Below are positions 16,056-25,579 of a DNA stretch of 64,000 bases, piece after piece (position 1 is the stretch's first letter; every line of letters starts with the position of its first letter). A program made the position numbers and the translations under genes. The DNA is from Methylocystis sp. (lineage in GTDB: Bacteria > Pseudomonadota > Alphaproteobacteria > Rhizobiales > Beijerinckiaceae). A model generated the notes under the pieces. That model was given only the letters and a program-made list of their open reading frames with translations. It did no database searches and had not been told where the DNA came from. The stretch is from NCBI GenBank assembly GCA_022843405.1, contig JALHNQ010000013.1, positions 1-64,000 on the forward strand, read 5' to 3'.

Positions 16056-17579
16056 ATGACCTTTACGACCACGGATCGCCCGGCGCGCGTCGTTAGGAGC
16101 GGGCATGTGCAACTGTCGATCATTCTGGCCGAGTCGGAAAAGACCACTCTGCAGAATCAGATTTTCGATCAGATCCGCTCGATGATCCTCAACGGTCAGC
16201 TTAAGGGCGACGATCCGATGCCGACCACGCGCGAGCTGAGCAGCCAGCTCGGCGTTTCGCGCAACACCGCGGTTCTCGCCTATGAGCGGTTGATTTCCGA
16301 GGGCTATATCCGCACCAGGCCCTATGTCGGCACCTTCGTTTCGCCCGACCTGCCGGACACGGCGTTTCTGTCGGCCGGCCATCGCGGGCCGACTGAGAAA
16401 GAGCAGGGGACCGCGGACCAAGCGCCGCCGCCCTGCGGCGTCTTGCGCACCCACCGCCTTGCCGATCCCGAGCGCCGCCGTCTCGCCGCCGATTTCTGGG
16501 TCGGCCGGCCCGACGCGCGATCCTTTCCGCTCAAGGTCTGGTCGCACCACATCAAGAATCGGCTGAAATCGGTTGGCGCCAATCTGACCAGCTATAATGA
16601 TCCCGCCGGACTGATGGAGCTGCGGCGCGCGGTCGCCAAACATCTCGCGCCGGCGCGCGGCGTCGTCGCCGATCCGGAGCAGATCGTCATCGTCGGCGGT
16701 TGCCAGGACGGCTTCAACCTGGTCGGGCGCCTGCTTGTCAGGCCGGGCTGCGCCGCCGTCGTCGAATCGCCCTGTTATCAGGGCGCGGCCTTCGTGCTCG
16801 AAAGCCTCGGGGCGACGCTTCATCCCGTGCCTGTCGACCAGGACGGGCTCGATGTGTCACGGCTTCCAAAAACGACAGGCGCCGTCGCCTATGTCACGCC
16901 GTCGCATCAATATCCGATCGGCGTGACCATGAGCCTGCAGCGCCGGCTCGAACTTCTCGCCTGGGCGACGCAATATGACGCCTATGTCATGGAAGACGAC
17001 TATGACAGCGACTTCCGCTTCGTCGGTTCGCCGCTGACCGCGCTGAAAGGCCTCGATCGCAACGAGCGCGTCATCTACCTCGGCACATTCTCGAAATGCA
17101 TGGGGCCGGGACTGCGTCTCGGCTATGTCGTGCTGCCCCGCCGGCTCGCCGAAGCCGGCCGGCGGATGAAAATGCTCATGAACAACGGCCAGAGCTGGCT
17201 CGAACAGGCGGCGATGGCGGATTTCATGTCGAGCGGCGAATTCGGACGCCATCTGCGGCGCATCCGCCAGCTCTATCGCGAGCGTCGCGACGCGTTGCTC
17301 GGCGCGCTCAAGACTCATTTCGGCGCCTGCGAGATTTACGGCGAGCAGGCCGGCATGCATCTCGTCTGGAAACTGCCGGACGGTTTTCCGGACGCGGCCG
17401 AGGTGGAGCGAAGAGGCCTTGCCGCCGGCGTCGGCGTTTGTTCGCTGGCGACGGGCTCGGCGCTGCGCTTCGACGAGAATGACGGCGGCGACCGGCTGCT
17501 GATGCTCGGCTTCGTCGCGCTCACCGAACGGGAGATCGAGACCGGGATCGCGCGGCTGGCGCAGGCGCTGAAGGAATAG
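16056..17579 (+). CDS. MocR/PdxR-type regulator (GntR wHTH fused to PLP aminotransferase fold)
   Basis: A 507-residue DNA-binding regulator with an N-terminal GntR winged helix (about residues 30-100: QIFDQIRSMILNGQLKGDD, PTTRELSSQLGVSRNTAVLA, YERLISEGYIRTRPYVGTFV). This is joined by a linker to a class-I aminotransferase-like domain with YNDPAGLMELRRAVAKHL, VMEDDYDSDFRF and the PLP-lysine segment GTFSKCMGPGLRLGY. Members sense PLP or amino-acid-like ligands and usually control a divergent neighbour. ATG 16056 has AGGAGA nine bases upstream and is preferred to the in-frame ATG at 15975. The divergent gene is the small exported protein, which is therefore a candidate target. Confidence 0.93.
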   Translation: MTFTTTDRPARVVRSGHVQLSIILAESEKTTLQNQIFDQIRSMILNGQLKGDDPMPTTRELSSQLGVSRNTAVLAYERLISEGYIRTRPYVGTFVSPDLPDTAFLSAGHRGPTEKEQGTADQAPPPCGVLRTHRLADPERRRLAADFWVGRPDARSFPLKVWSHHIKNRLKSVGANLTSYNDPAGLMELRRAVAKHLAPARGVVADPEQIVIVGGCQDGFNLVGRLLVRPGCAAVVESPCYQGAAFVLESLGATLHPVPVDQDGLDVSRLPKTTGAVAYVTPSHQYPIGVTMSLQRRLELLAWATQYDAYVMEDDYDSDFRFVGSPLTALKGLDRNERVIYLGTFSKCMGPGLRLGYVVLPRRLAEAGRRMKMLMNNGQSWLEQAAMADFMSSGEFGRHLRRIRQLYRERRDALLGALKTHFGACEIYGEQAGMHLVWKLPDGFPDAAEVERRGLAAGVGVCSLATGSALRFDENDGGDRLLMLGFVALTEREIETGIARLAQALKE

Positions 17580-17589
17580 CAGCGCGCAA

Positions 17590-17610
17590 CCCTCTCCCAC
17601 AGGGAGAGGG
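17590..17610. repeat. Palindromic repeat, family A (single arm)
   Basis: CCCTCTCCC and GGGAGAGGG form a near-perfect hairpin ten bases after the MocR gene. The same core recurs near 19.5, 19.7, 35.6 and 46.1 kb. Here it may double as a transcription stop. Confidence 0.8.
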
Positions 17611-17692
17611 CAAGCGCGTCTCCTGACATTTCGGAGTCTCGCCCTTGCGCGCAGTGCCGTCGCGCCGCATCCTGAGCGCGACGGAGTTTTTC

Positions 17693-19477
17693 ATGTCGGA
17701 TTTTCAGCGGGGCTGGCCGGAATTCAGCGACCGCGATTCGTTGCGAAATTGGCTGAGGACGCAACCGAAGGACGTTTGCGCCGTCGTCGCCGCTCGGGCG
17801 GCGTTGCGTGTCCTGCCGCTGATTGTCGCTGATTTCCGAGGGGCGGGGCGTGACGCGCGGCGATTTGAGTCATTGACCTTCGCCCTATTGTGGGCGACCG
17901 CATTTGCGCGGGCTGCGGCCAAATATCCATCCCGCACTTATGAATTGCACCCCGCCACTGCCGTCATTGCCGCCGAGGCTGCCGCCACCGAGGGAGCCGC
18001 CACCAAGGGCGCCGCGGCCGTCCTCGATGTCACCACCTCCACTGCCGCTGCCGCCACCACCGCGGCCGCCGTCAGCTCCGCCGCCTTCGCCGTCACCGCC
18101 ACGACCGCCCGGGCCGTCGACTACGCGGCCACCGCTGCTGCCACCGCCGACATCGATGACGCTGCCTCAGTGGCCCACGTTTGGGCAGCGGGCTCGGCAG
18201 ACTCCAAAGCCATCTGGAGCGGTCGCACAGCAAGCAAGCTTGCGGGCGATCCGCTTTGGCTTAATGGTTCGCCGAAATGGGCTGACGAGAGCTGGACAGA
18301 ATTTCAGGCCGCTTTGTCGGAGCCCCAATGGAAGCCATGGCGCGACTGGTATCAGCGCCGCCTCGACGGAAGCGAGCTATCGGAGGAAATAGAACTTCTC
18401 TTCGCCACGCTCCCCGTCGATCCGCAGGAAAAAGCCCCCGCGGAACAGAACGCGCTCCTTGCGGCGGAAATCGAGCGATTAACGCCCCCAGAAATCCCTC
18501 CGCAAGGTCCGGGGCCGCACGTCGAAATCGACATTGAGACCGGCGCCATTACGCCGGCAAAGCCGGAATCGCTCGACCGCGAGGGCAATAATGTCGCGCG
18601 CTTACGCGCGCATCATCCGCAAATTAGGAAACTCGCGCGCGATCTCGTTGACGCCGTCAGCGCCAATGAACAGCCCGAACTCTTTGCCTCTGCTTCGGGC
18701 TATTTTAACAATGTCAATCATGACCTGAGCGACATCGATTTCGACCAATTGTGGGGCGAGGGCGTCTTTCTCGAGGAAGTAGCCGCTGCTGCCTCGCGCG
18801 GCGTGACAGACATGAAGCGCGAGCCTCTAGGCGACATCGCGCTCGGAACGCTCAATGCGCTCCTGAAAGTGCACGGGCCTTTCGTCCTTTCGTCGCGGGC
18901 GGGACTCGAAAATCTGGCGCTTGCGAAAACATTCGAGCAGCGGCCGGAAGAGGAACGCGAGGAAGAAAAGGCCGCGAGGGAGCTCGTCAAGGAATTCAAG
19001 AATTACCCAGATGTCGTCGGCGCCGAGACGACCGCGATCTTCGCGCATTTCATCGAGCAGCCGGACTCGACCGCGCATCCCGAGCGTAGCGCGGCGTTCA
19101 AGGCAGGCATGGCGCGAAACCTCGTAATCAACCTCACTGCTGGGGCCGTGATCGGTGGAATCATTGGATCGGTAGGCGTGCTGATCTCAACGGCGGCAGG
19201 CGCCGCAACGGGCATGACTTTTCTCCCCGTCATCGAAGGTTGGAAAAAATCGAAGCCGTTTCTTGAAGTGTCGGGGATCGTGACGGAGGGAATGAACAAT
19301 CTTTCCGAAGCCGAGATTCATGCGTTGTTGAAGCGCCTGAAGAGAATCCCTTTCGATCGTTACAAGCAATTCCTGCTTGCCAATGAAGACCGTTTGCTTC
19401 GCTTGCTGGGCGACCGCGACAACGCGCGGTGGCTGCAAGAACATCTCGAATGGTTGAAACGTCAGGAAAGGCCGTGA
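17693..19477 (+). CDS. Large protein with Ala-rich segment and membrane hairpin, unknown function
   Basis: About 594 residues from the ATG at 17693 (MSDFQRGWPEFSD); an ATG 48 bases earlier is possible. Residues 15-70 include an AARAALRVLPLIV block, followed by roughly 100 residues of Ala/Thr/Ser-rich low complexity. Next comes LWLNGSPKWADESWTEFQAA and WKPWRDWYQRRLDG, a Trp-rich pattern I associate with recurrent rhizobial hypothetical proteins. The C-terminal half is acidic and helical with a hydrophobic hairpin (NLVINLTAGAVIGGIIGSVG, then LISTAAGAATGM). The role is unknown; the Trp-rich block may be a binding module and the hairpin suggests membrane association. It is flanked on both sides by palindromic repeats. 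Confidence 0.75.
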   Translation: MSDFQRGWPEFSDRDSLRNWLRTQPKDVCAVVAARAALRVLPLIVADFRGAGRDARRFESLTFALLWATAFARAAAKYPSRTYELHPATAVIAAEAAATEGAATKGAAAVLDVTTSTAAAATTAAAVSSAAFAVTATTARAVDYAATAAATADIDDAASVAHVWAAGSADSKAIWSGRTASKLAGDPLWLNGSPKWADESWTEFQAALSEPQWKPWRDWYQRRLDGSELSEEIELLFATLPVDPQEKAPAEQNALLAAEIERLTPPEIPPQGPGPHVEIDIETGAITPAKPESLDREGNNVARLRAHHPQIRKLARDLVDAVSANEQPELFASASGYFNNVNHDLSDIDFDQLWGEGVFLEEVAAAASRGVTDMKREPLGDIALGTLNALLKVHGPFVLSSRAGLENLALAKTFEQRPEEEREEEKAARELVKEFKNYPDVVGAETTAIFAHFIEQPDSTAHPERSAAFKAGMARNLVINLTAGAVIGGIIGSVGVLISTAAGAATGMTFLPVIEGWKKSKPFLEVSGIVTEGMNNLSEAEIHALLKRLKRIPFDRYKQFLLANEDRLLRLLGDRDNARWLQEHLEWLKRQERP

Positions 19478-19528
19478 CTTCATAGCGTTTCGTTCTATGC
19501 AGAAAAAGTGTTGGTGAGCGCGCGCCAA

Positions 19529-19700
19529 CCCTCTCCCACAGGGAGACGGTGGTTGCGAAGCAACCGGGTGAGGGGTTGCCGCGCGGCATGGGTTTGCGTA
19601 ACGCAGTGGCGCGCTGCTCACATTGACTTCAAGTGAAGCGAGCAGCTCCTCACCCGGTCGCCTCCGTCGACCACCCTCTCCTCATGGGAGAGGGTAGCGC
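19529..19700. repeat. Inverted pair of family-A palindromic repeats
   Basis: Copy 1 (19529-19577) has CCCTCTCCC...GGGAGA followed by GGTTGCGAAGCAACC and GGGTGAGGGG. Copy 2 (19647-19700) carries the same blocks in opposite orientation (CTCACCCGG ... CCCTCTCC/GGAGAGGG). They fill the gap between the Ala-rich protein and the MFS gene, and could form a long cruciform or RNA stem. Confidence 0.85.
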
Positions 19701-19719
19701 GCGCGAGCCGAATCAATTC

Positions 19720-20934
19720 ATGAACGACTCCAGCGCCCGCTCGCGTCTGCGCGCCATACCGTCCGGCGTCTGGGCGCTTGGGCTCGTCTCGCTGCTCATG
19801 GATTTCTCCTCCGAGATGATCCATGCGCTGCTGCCGATCTATCTCGTCGGCGCGATGGGCGCCTCGATGGCTGAAGTCGGAATCATCGAGGGCGTCGCCG
19901 AGGCGACCGCCTCGATCGTCAAGATTTTTTCGGGCGCGCTGTCGGACTGGTTTGGGCGGCGCAAGCAGCTGGCCATCATCGGCTACGGGCTTGCGGCGCT
20001 GACCAAGCCGATGTTTCCGCTCGCGCCGAATGTCGCCTGGGTCATGGCGGCGCGCTTTATCGATCGCGTCGGCAAGGGCATCCGCGGGGCGCCGCGCGAC
20101 GCGCTGGTCGCTGACGTGACGCCCCCGCCTTTGCGCGGCGCGGCCTTCGGGCTTCGCCAGTCGCTCGACACGGTCGGCGCCTTCCTCGGGCCGGCCGTCG
20201 CGGTCGCCGTGATGTGGCTCTCCGCCAACAGCATCCCTTTGGTGTTTTGGATCGCGACGATTCCGGCGGCGTTCGCCGTCGCTGTCCTGGCGCTCGGCGT
20301 GCGCGAGCCGCAGTCCTCCCGGCCGCCGCGGCCGGCGCGCTTTCCTTTGCATATCGAGGAGATTCGCCGGCTTGGCGGTCCGTTCTGGATCGTTGTCGCG
20401 ATCGGCGTCGTCTTCAGCCTGGCGCGCTTTTCCGAGGCGTTCCTCATCCTGAAGGCGAGCGCCGTCGGACTGCCTGAAGCGCTTGCGCCGCTGGTGCTCG
20501 TCGCCATGAATGTCGTCTATGCGGGCGCCTCTTATCCGGTCGGCGCCTTCTCGGATCGCGGCGACCGCAAGACGCCGCTGATGGCGGGCCTTGTCGCGCT
20601 GATCGCCGCCGACGCCGCGCTCGCCAGCGCCGAGCATATGCCGCTCGTATGGCTCGGCGTGGCGCTCTGGGGCCTGCATATGGGCCTCACCCAGGGCCTG
20701 CTCGCCGCGCTTGTCGCCGATGTCGCGCCGGCGGCGCTGCGCGCTTCGGCCTTTGGCGCGTTCAACCTGGCGAGCGGCGTCGCGCTGCTTGTCGCCAGTG
20801 CGGGCGCCGGCGCGCTCTGGGACGCCTTCGGCCCCGCGGCCGCCTTCTGGGCTGGCGCGCTTTGCGCGGCGCTGGCGCTTGTCGCGCTGTGGGCGGACGG
20901 TCATCGAACCGGCCGGCGGCGGCGGACGGCTTGA
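19720..20934 (+). CDS. MFS transporter
   Basis: A 404-residue inner-membrane transporter with about twelve hydrophobic helices. The loop 2-3 motif appears as GALSDWFGRRKQLAIIGYGL, and the second-half equivalent as GAFSDRGDRKTPLMAGL. RFIDRVGKGIRGAPRDALVA is a conserved cytoplasmic segment of a bacterial MFS subgroup often annotated as permease of unknown specificity. The substrate cannot be deduced. The start at 19720 (MNDSSARSRL) is chosen because upstream in-frame sequence lies in the palindromic repeat. There is no obvious operon partner. Confidence 0.9.
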   Translation: MNDSSARSRLRAIPSGVWALGLVSLLMDFSSEMIHALLPIYLVGAMGASMAEVGIIEGVAEATASIVKIFSGALSDWFGRRKQLAIIGYGLAALTKPMFPLAPNVAWVMAARFIDRVGKGIRGAPRDALVADVTPPPLRGAAFGLRQSLDTVGAFLGPAVAVAVMWLSANSIPLVFWIATIPAAFAVAVLALGVREPQSSRPPRPARFPLHIEEIRRLGGPFWIVVAIGVVFSLARFSEAFLILKASAVGLPEALAPLVLVAMNVVYAGASYPVGAFSDRGDRKTPLMAGLVALIAADAALASAEHMPLVWLGVALWGLHMGLTQGLLAALVADVAPAALRASAFGAFNLASGVALLVASAGAGALWDAFGPAAAFWAGALCAALALVALWADGHRTGRRRRTA

Positions 20935-21104
20935 GTGGGCGTTAACGGACAGCGCTTCGGCGAGGGCGCGTTAACTGCGCGCTAAGCATGTCGTTTAAAC
21001 ATTGAAAAACAAGCATAATTCTTCCAAAATTACGCCATTGTTGGCCAGTCATTTCAAAACCGGCGGGGGCGCTGGCGTTTAAACAACGCAGCATCGAGGT
21101 TCTC

Positions 21105-21833
21105 ATGAAAAAACCAGTTTTCGGCCTAGCCGTTGCGGCGTCCCTGGCGGTCATGTCCGCGTCGGCCGCCGATCTGCCGTCGCGTAAAGGCCCGCCGCCT
21201 GTCTATATTCCGCCGCCGCCCCCGCCGGTCTTGACCTGGACCGGCATGTATGTCGGCCTCAATCTCGGCGGCGGCTGGCTCGATCAATACAGCCAAGGGC
21301 ACTGGCTGGCGCCATTGTCGACCGCGCCCAACAATGGCGGCGTCGTCGGCGGCGCGCAGATCGGCTATAATTATCAGTTGACGCCGCTCTTTGTCGCCGG
21401 TCTCGAAACCGATTTTCAAGGATCGAGCGTCGGCGCCGCCGACCAGCCGTTTGGCGCGTCGCGCAGCGTCGGCTGGTTCGGCACGGTGCGCGGCCGCGCT
21501 GGCGTGTCGCTCCTAAATTCGCAGTTGCTCCTTTATGGAACCGGCGGCTTCGCCTATGGCGACCTGCGTCTCAACTACGGTTGGCTCGGCTCTCAGAGGC
21601 GCACCGGAACCGGCTGGACCGCCGGCGGAGGGCTCGAATACGCCTTCCTGCCGAATTGGTCGGCCAAGGTCGAATATCTCTATGCGAACATCGGCGCGGA
21701 TTACGACCGGGTATTCACCGGACCCTTCGTCATCGAAACCCAGCAACGCGTCCATCTCAATACGGTTCGCGCCGGCGTCAATTACCGTTTTAACTGGATG
21801 TTTGCGCCTGGACCGGCGGCGGCGGCCTATTGA
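21105..21833 (+). CDS. Outer-membrane beta-barrel protein, Omp25/OmpW-like porin family
   Basis: A 242-residue precursor. The signal peptide MKKPVFGLAVAASLAVMSAS ends at SASA-ADLP, followed by a proline-rich linker (YIPPPPPPVL) and then WTGMYVGLNLGGGW, the typical start of alphaproteobacterial Omp25/Omp31-type barrels. Alternating amphipathic strands follow (VGGAQIGYNYQL, WFGTVRGRAGVSL, LLYGTGGFAYGDLRLNYG, AKVEYLYANIG, NTVRAGVNYRF). The C-terminal region is slightly extended (NWMFAPGPAAAAY) relative to barrels ending in Phe. GAGG precedes the ATG. A clear terminator follows, so it is monocistronic. Confidence 0.9.
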   Translation: MKKPVFGLAVAASLAVMSASAADLPSRKGPPPVYIPPPPPPVLTWTGMYVGLNLGGGWLDQYSQGHWLAPLSTAPNNGGVVGGAQIGYNYQLTPLFVAGLETDFQGSSVGAADQPFGASRSVGWFGTVRGRAGVSLLNSQLLLYGTGGFAYGDLRLNYGWLGSQRRTGTGWTAGGGLEYAFLPNWSAKVEYLYANIGADYDRVFTGPFVIETQQRVHLNTVRAGVNYRFNWMFAPGPAAAAY

Positions 21834-21857
21834 ACGCAAATCCTGTATGAGCTGCAG

Positions 21858-21879
21858 AAGCCCCGGCGACGGGGCTTTT
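21858..21879 (+). terminator. Rho-independent terminator after the Omp25-like gene
   Basis: AGCCCC and GGGGCT form a six-pair stem around GGCGAC, followed by TTTT, 25 bases after the porin stop codon and ahead of sdhC. Confidence 0.75.
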
Positions 21880-21987
21880 GCATATCTCGATGTCGCCGGT
21901 GGCTCGTGGTTGCGGCGCCGCAACAATTGAATTATCTGCTTGGAAGCGTTCCGAGAAGCAGATCGGCCGCACGCGAGAGGGTTCCAT

Positions 21988-22395
21988 ATGGCCGACGCCG
22001 ACACAGATAGGCTCGCCGCGCGGCGGCCGCTGTCGCCGCATCTGACGATCTTCAAGCCGATCCTGACGATGATGATGTCGATCGCCCATCGCATCACCGG
22101 CGCGGGACTCTACGCCGGCATGGCGCTGCTCACGCTGTTTCTGCTCGGCGCCGCGATCGGCGGAGGCGCCTTCTCCGCCGTCGCCTGGATCGCGTCGGGC
22201 TTTATCGGCAATCTCATCATATTGATGATCGTTTGGGCGATCTTCCATCATCTACTAGGCGGCGTGCGTCACGCGCTCTGGGATCGTGGCCTGTACATGG
22301 ACCCGCAGGGGCGCGAACTCTTGGCGCAAGCGACGCTCGTCGGCGGAATCCTGCTGACGCTGCTCCTTTACGTCTTCAAGGCGCTGGCGAACTAG
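21988..22395 (+). CDS. sdhC: Succinate dehydrogenase cytochrome b556 subunit
   Basis: A membrane-anchor subunit of complex II that binds heme b and forms part of the ubiquinone site. It has 135 residues from ATG 21988 (MADADTDRLAARRPLSPHLT), with GAGAGG upstream. RPLSPHLTIF and MSIAHRITGAGLYAG are the SdhC signature, and FHHLLGGVRHALWDRG supplies the heme-ligand His region. Three transmembrane helices are evident. It is first in the sdhCDAB operon, 12 bases upstream of sdhD. A longer frame from 21940 lacks a ribosome site. Confidence 0.97.
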   Translation: MADADTDRLAARRPLSPHLTIFKPILTMMMSIAHRITGAGLYAGMALLTLFLLGAAIGGGAFSAVAWIASGFIGNLIILMIVWAIFHHLLGGVRHALWDRGLYMDPQGRELLAQATLVGGILLTLLLYVFKALAN

Positions 22396-22407
22396 CGGAG
22401 CGAACTC

Positions 22408-22803
22408 ATGACGGTTGCGACAAGGTTCAAGAGCGGTCGAACCGGGGCGGGCGACGCCTATGTCTCCGACCATAGCGGCTCGCCTCACGCGCGCTTCGTG
22501 CGGCTCACCTCCTATGCGCTGGCGCCGCTCGGCGCGTTGAGCGCCTGGTGGATTCTCGGTCTGGCAGGCAAATCGTTCGACGGCGTGCGCGCCGAAATCG
22601 GCAGGCCGATTCCCGCGCTCGTGCTTCTTGCTTTCGGCGTCGTCGGCATGGTCCATGCACGCAAGGGGATGGACGACATCATCGAAGACTATGTGCATGA
22701 CGACGCTTTAAAGGCGCGGGCGCTCGTCGCCAACCTATGGGCGTCGCGCGCGATCGCGGCGCTCTGGGTCGTCGCCATTCTCCTCATCGCCGCCCCGAAG
22801 TAG
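22408..22803 (+). CDS. sdhD: Succinate dehydrogenase hydrophobic membrane anchor subunit
   Basis: The second anchor subunit of complex II, 131 residues, with about three transmembrane helices (LTSYALAPLGALSAWWILGL, IPALVLLAFGVVGMVHARKG and a C-terminal segment ending LLIAAPK). HARKGMDDIIEDYVHD is the conserved SdhD segment carrying the heme-ligating His and the quinone-site Asp/Tyr. GGAG lies eight bases before the ATG. It is cotranscribed between sdhC and sdhA. Confidence 0.95.
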   Translation: MTVATRFKSGRTGAGDAYVSDHSGSPHARFVRLTSYALAPLGALSAWWILGLAGKSFDGVRAEIGRPIPALVLLAFGVVGMVHARKGMDDIIEDYVHDDALKARALVANLWASRAIAALWVVAILLIAAPK

Positions 22804-22871
22804 CGGACGACGCCTAGTAGCGACGCAGCGAGACTGCGTTCGATCGAATGACATCTTGAGAAGGCGTGACG

Positions 22872-24704
22872 ATGGTTGCACAGGGTCCTGCATCAAATGT
22901 GTCGGTTGGCGGCCGGGCGTATCCGATCGTCGATCACACCTTTGACGTCGTCGTCGTCGGCGCCGGCGGATCGGGGCTTCGCGCCGTGGTCGGCTGCGCC
23001 GAGGCGGGACTGAATGTCGCCTGCGTCACAAAGGTCTTTCCGACGCGTTCGCACACAGTGGCGGCGCAGGGCGGCATCGCCGCCGCGCTCGGCAACATGG
23101 GGCCGGACGACTGGAAATGGCACATGTACGACACCGTCAAGGGCTCCGACTGGCTCGGCGACCAGGACGCCATCGAATATATGTGCCGCAACGCGCCGCC
23201 CGCCGTTTATGAACTGGAGCATTGGGGCGTTCCCTTCTCGCGCACGAGGGAAGGCACGATCTATCAGCGTCCATTCGGGGGCATGACGACCGATTTCGGC
23301 AAAGGTCCGCCGGCGCAGCGCACCTGCGCGGCCGCCGATCGCACCGGCCACGCGATGCTCCATACGATGTATGGACAGGCGCTGAAGCTCAATACGAAAT
23401 TCTTCGTCGAGTTCTTTGCGATCGATCTCATCATGGATCAGGATGGCGCCTGTCGCGGCGTCGTGTGCCTGAAGATCGACGACGGAACGATCCATCGTTT
23501 TCGCGCGGCGCTGACTGTGCTTGCGACTGGCGGTTACGGCAGAGCCTATCTCTCGGCGACGTCGGCGCATACCTGCACCGGCGACGGCAACGCGATGGTG
23601 CTGCGCGCGGGGCTGCCGCTGCAGGACATGGAGTTCGTGCAGTTTCATCCGACCGGCATCTATGGCGCGGGCTGTCTGATCACCGAGGGCGCGCGTGGCG
23701 AGGGCGGTTATCTGACGAACAGCGAAGGCGAGCGCTTCATGGAGCGCTATGCGCCTTCAGTGAAGGATCTCGCGCCGCGCGACATGGTCTCGCGCGCCAT
23801 CACCGTCGAGGTGCGCGAGGGCCGCGGCGTCGGCAAGAATCAGGATCACGCGCATCTCCATCTCGAACATCTCGATCCGCAGATTCTGCATGAGCGGCTG
23901 CCGGGCATATCGGAGAGCGCCAAAATCTTCGCCGGCGTCGACGTGACGCGCCAGCCGATCCCGATCATTCCGACCGTGCATTACAACATGGGCGGCATAC
24001 CGACGAATTATCACGGCGAGGCGTTGCGCAAGCGTAATGGAAATCCCGACGAAGTGGTCCCGGGCCTGATGGCGCTTGGCGAAGCGGCCTGCGTCTCCGT
24101 TCATGGCGCCAATCGCCTGGGCTCCAATTCGCTCATCGATCTTGTCGTCTTCGGCCGCGCCGCCGGCGTGCGCGCCGCCGAACTCATCAAGCCCAACGAT
24201 ACGCAGCCGGAACTGCCGGCGGACTCGGCTGATTTCGCGCTGTCGCGGCTCGATTTTTTCCGTAACGCCAACGGTTCGGTTTCCACTGCGACGTTGCGCG
24301 ACAGGATGCAGCGGACGATGCAATCGCATTGTGCCGTCTATCGCACCGGCGAGGTCCTCGCCGAAGGCGTCGAAATGATCAACGCCGTCTGGCGCGACGG
24401 CGCCGAGGTCAAGATCGCCGATCGCTCGCTGATCTGGAACTCCGATCTGGTCGAGACGCTGGAATACGACAATCTGATCGTTCAGGCGGTCACCACGATG
24501 GAGAGCGCCGCCAATCGCACGGAATCGCGCGGCGCCCATGCGCGCGAGGATTTCCCGAACCGCGACGACAAGAACTGGATGAAACATACGCTGGCGACGA
24601 TCGATCGCGAGAAAAAGACAACCTTGATCGACTACCGCCCGGTGCACAGCTACACGATGACCAACGAAGTGGCCTATATTGAGCCGAAGGCGCGGGTGTA
24701 TTGA
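22872..24704 (+). CDS. sdhA: Succinate dehydrogenase flavoprotein subunit
   Basis: The catalytic subunit that oxidises succinate to fumarate in the TCA cycle, on the cytoplasmic face. It has 610 residues from ATG 22872; a GTG two codons earlier is possible. The FAD-binding [16 protein letters not shown] and the covalent-flavin segment [20 protein letters not shown] (His) are present. [20 protein letters not shown], the catalytic Arg region, and [20 protein letters not shown] are also intact, as is the C-terminal [20 protein letters not shown]. Only one base separates its stop from the sdhB start. Confidence 0.98.
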   Translation: MVAQGPASNVSVGGRAYPIVDHTFDVVVVGAGGSGLRAVVGCAEAGLNVACVTKVFPTRSHTVAAQGGIAAALGNMGPDDWKWHMYDTVKGSDWLGDQDAIEYMCRNAPPAVYELEHWGVPFSRTREGTIYQRPFGGMTTDFGKGPPAQRTCAAADRTGHAMLHTMYGQALKLNTKFFVEFFAIDLIMDQDGACRGVVCLKIDDGTIHRFRAALTVLATGGYGRAYLSATSAHTCTGDGNAMVLRAGLPLQDMEFVQFHPTGIYGAGCLITEGARGEGGYLTNSEGERFMERYAPSVKDLAPRDMVSRAITVEVREGRGVGKNQDHAHLHLEHLDPQILHERLPGISESAKIFAGVDVTRQPIPIIPTVHYNMGGIPTNYHGEALRKRNGNPDEVVPGLMALGEAACVSVHGANRLGSNSLIDLVVFGRAAGVRAAELIKPNDTQPELPADSADFALSRLDFFRNANGSVSTATLRDRMQRTMQSHCAVYRTGEVLAEGVEMINAVWRDGAEVKIADRSLIWNSDLVETLEYDNLIVQAVTTMESAANRTESRGAHAREDFPNRDDKNWMKHTLATIDREKKTTLIDYRPVHSYTMTNEVAYIEPKARVY

Positions 24705-24705
24705 C

Positions 24706-25494
24706 ATGGTCGAATTCGCGCTACCCAAAAACTCCGTCGTCGCCGAGGGCAAGACCTGGCCGAAGCCCGAAGGCGCGGAACGCCTGCGCGAATTGCGCAT
24801 CTATCGGTGGAATCCCGAAGACGGCGCCAATCCGCGCCTCGACGCTTATTTCATCGATGCTGACGACTGCGGGCCGATGGTCCTCGACGCGCTGATCTGG
24901 ATCAAGAACAGGATCGATCCGACTTTGGCCTTCCGCCGCTCATGCCGCGAGGGCATCTGCGGCTCATGCTCGATGAACATCGACGGCTTAAACACGCTCG
25001 CCTGCACCAAGGGCATGGACGAGATCGAGGGCGCGATCAAAATCTATCCGCTGCCGCATATGGCGGTGGTCAAGGACCTCGTGCCCGATCTGACGATTTT
25101 CTACGAGCAGCACGCCGCGATCGAGCCCTGGTTGCGGGCCGGACCCGATCCGGACAAGGAGCGGCTGCAATCGCCGCAGCAGCGGGCGAAGCTCGACGGG
25201 CTCTACGAATGTATCCTGTGCGCCTGCTGCTCGACGGCCTGTCCGAGCTATTGGTGGAATTCCGACCGTTTTCTGGGTCCGGCGGCGCTGCTGCAGGCGT
25301 TCCGTTGGGTGCAGGACTCGCGCGACGAAGCGACGAAGGACCGCGTATCCTATGTCGACGACGTCTTCCGCCTCTATCGCTGCCATACGATCATGAATTG
25401 CACTCAAGTCTGCCCGAAGGGCTTGTCTCCGGCGAAGGCGATCGCGGAATTGAAAAACATGGCAATCGCCCAGGACGAAGCGCAGGCCCGCTGA
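24706..25494 (+). CDS. sdhB: Succinate dehydrogenase iron-sulfur subunit
   Basis: It passes electrons from FAD to the quinone through three Fe-S clusters. It has 262 residues from ATG 24706 ([10 protein letters not shown]), immediately after the sdhA stop. The [2Fe-2S] ligands lie in [20 protein letters not shown] followed by C. The 4Fe-4S and 3Fe-4S ligands lie in [17 protein letters not shown] and [15 protein letters not shown]. All expected cysteines are present. Last gene of sdhCDAB. Confidence 0.98.
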   Translation: MVEFALPKNSVVAEGKTWPKPEGAERLRELRIYRWNPEDGANPRLDAYFIDADDCGPMVLDALIWIKNRIDPTLAFRRSCREGICGSCSMNIDGLNTLACTKGMDEIEGAIKIYPLPHMAVVKDLVPDLTIFYEQHAAIEPWLRAGPDPDKERLQSPQQRAKLDGLYECILCACCSTACPSYWWNSDRFLGPAALLQAFRWVQDSRDEATKDRVSYVDDVFRLYRCHTIMNCTQVCPKGLSPAKAIAELKNMAIAQDEAQAR

Positions 25495-25579
25495 GCGCAG
25501 GTCCGCTGAGCGCCCGCCGCCTTGATCCCGCCGCGCCGCCGGTTTAGGACGGATTCAAACGTCTATGGAGAATTGCGCC

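Noticed and set aside
17904..18392. Proline-rich frame (PPLPSLPPRLPPPREPPP)
   Set aside because: It is the +1 reading of the Ala/Thr-rich tract of the real gene at 17693-19477.
19618..20904. 428-residue reverse frame opposite the MFS gene
   Set aside because: Highly charged Arg/Asp-rich antisense shadow; the forward frame shows clear transporter motifs.
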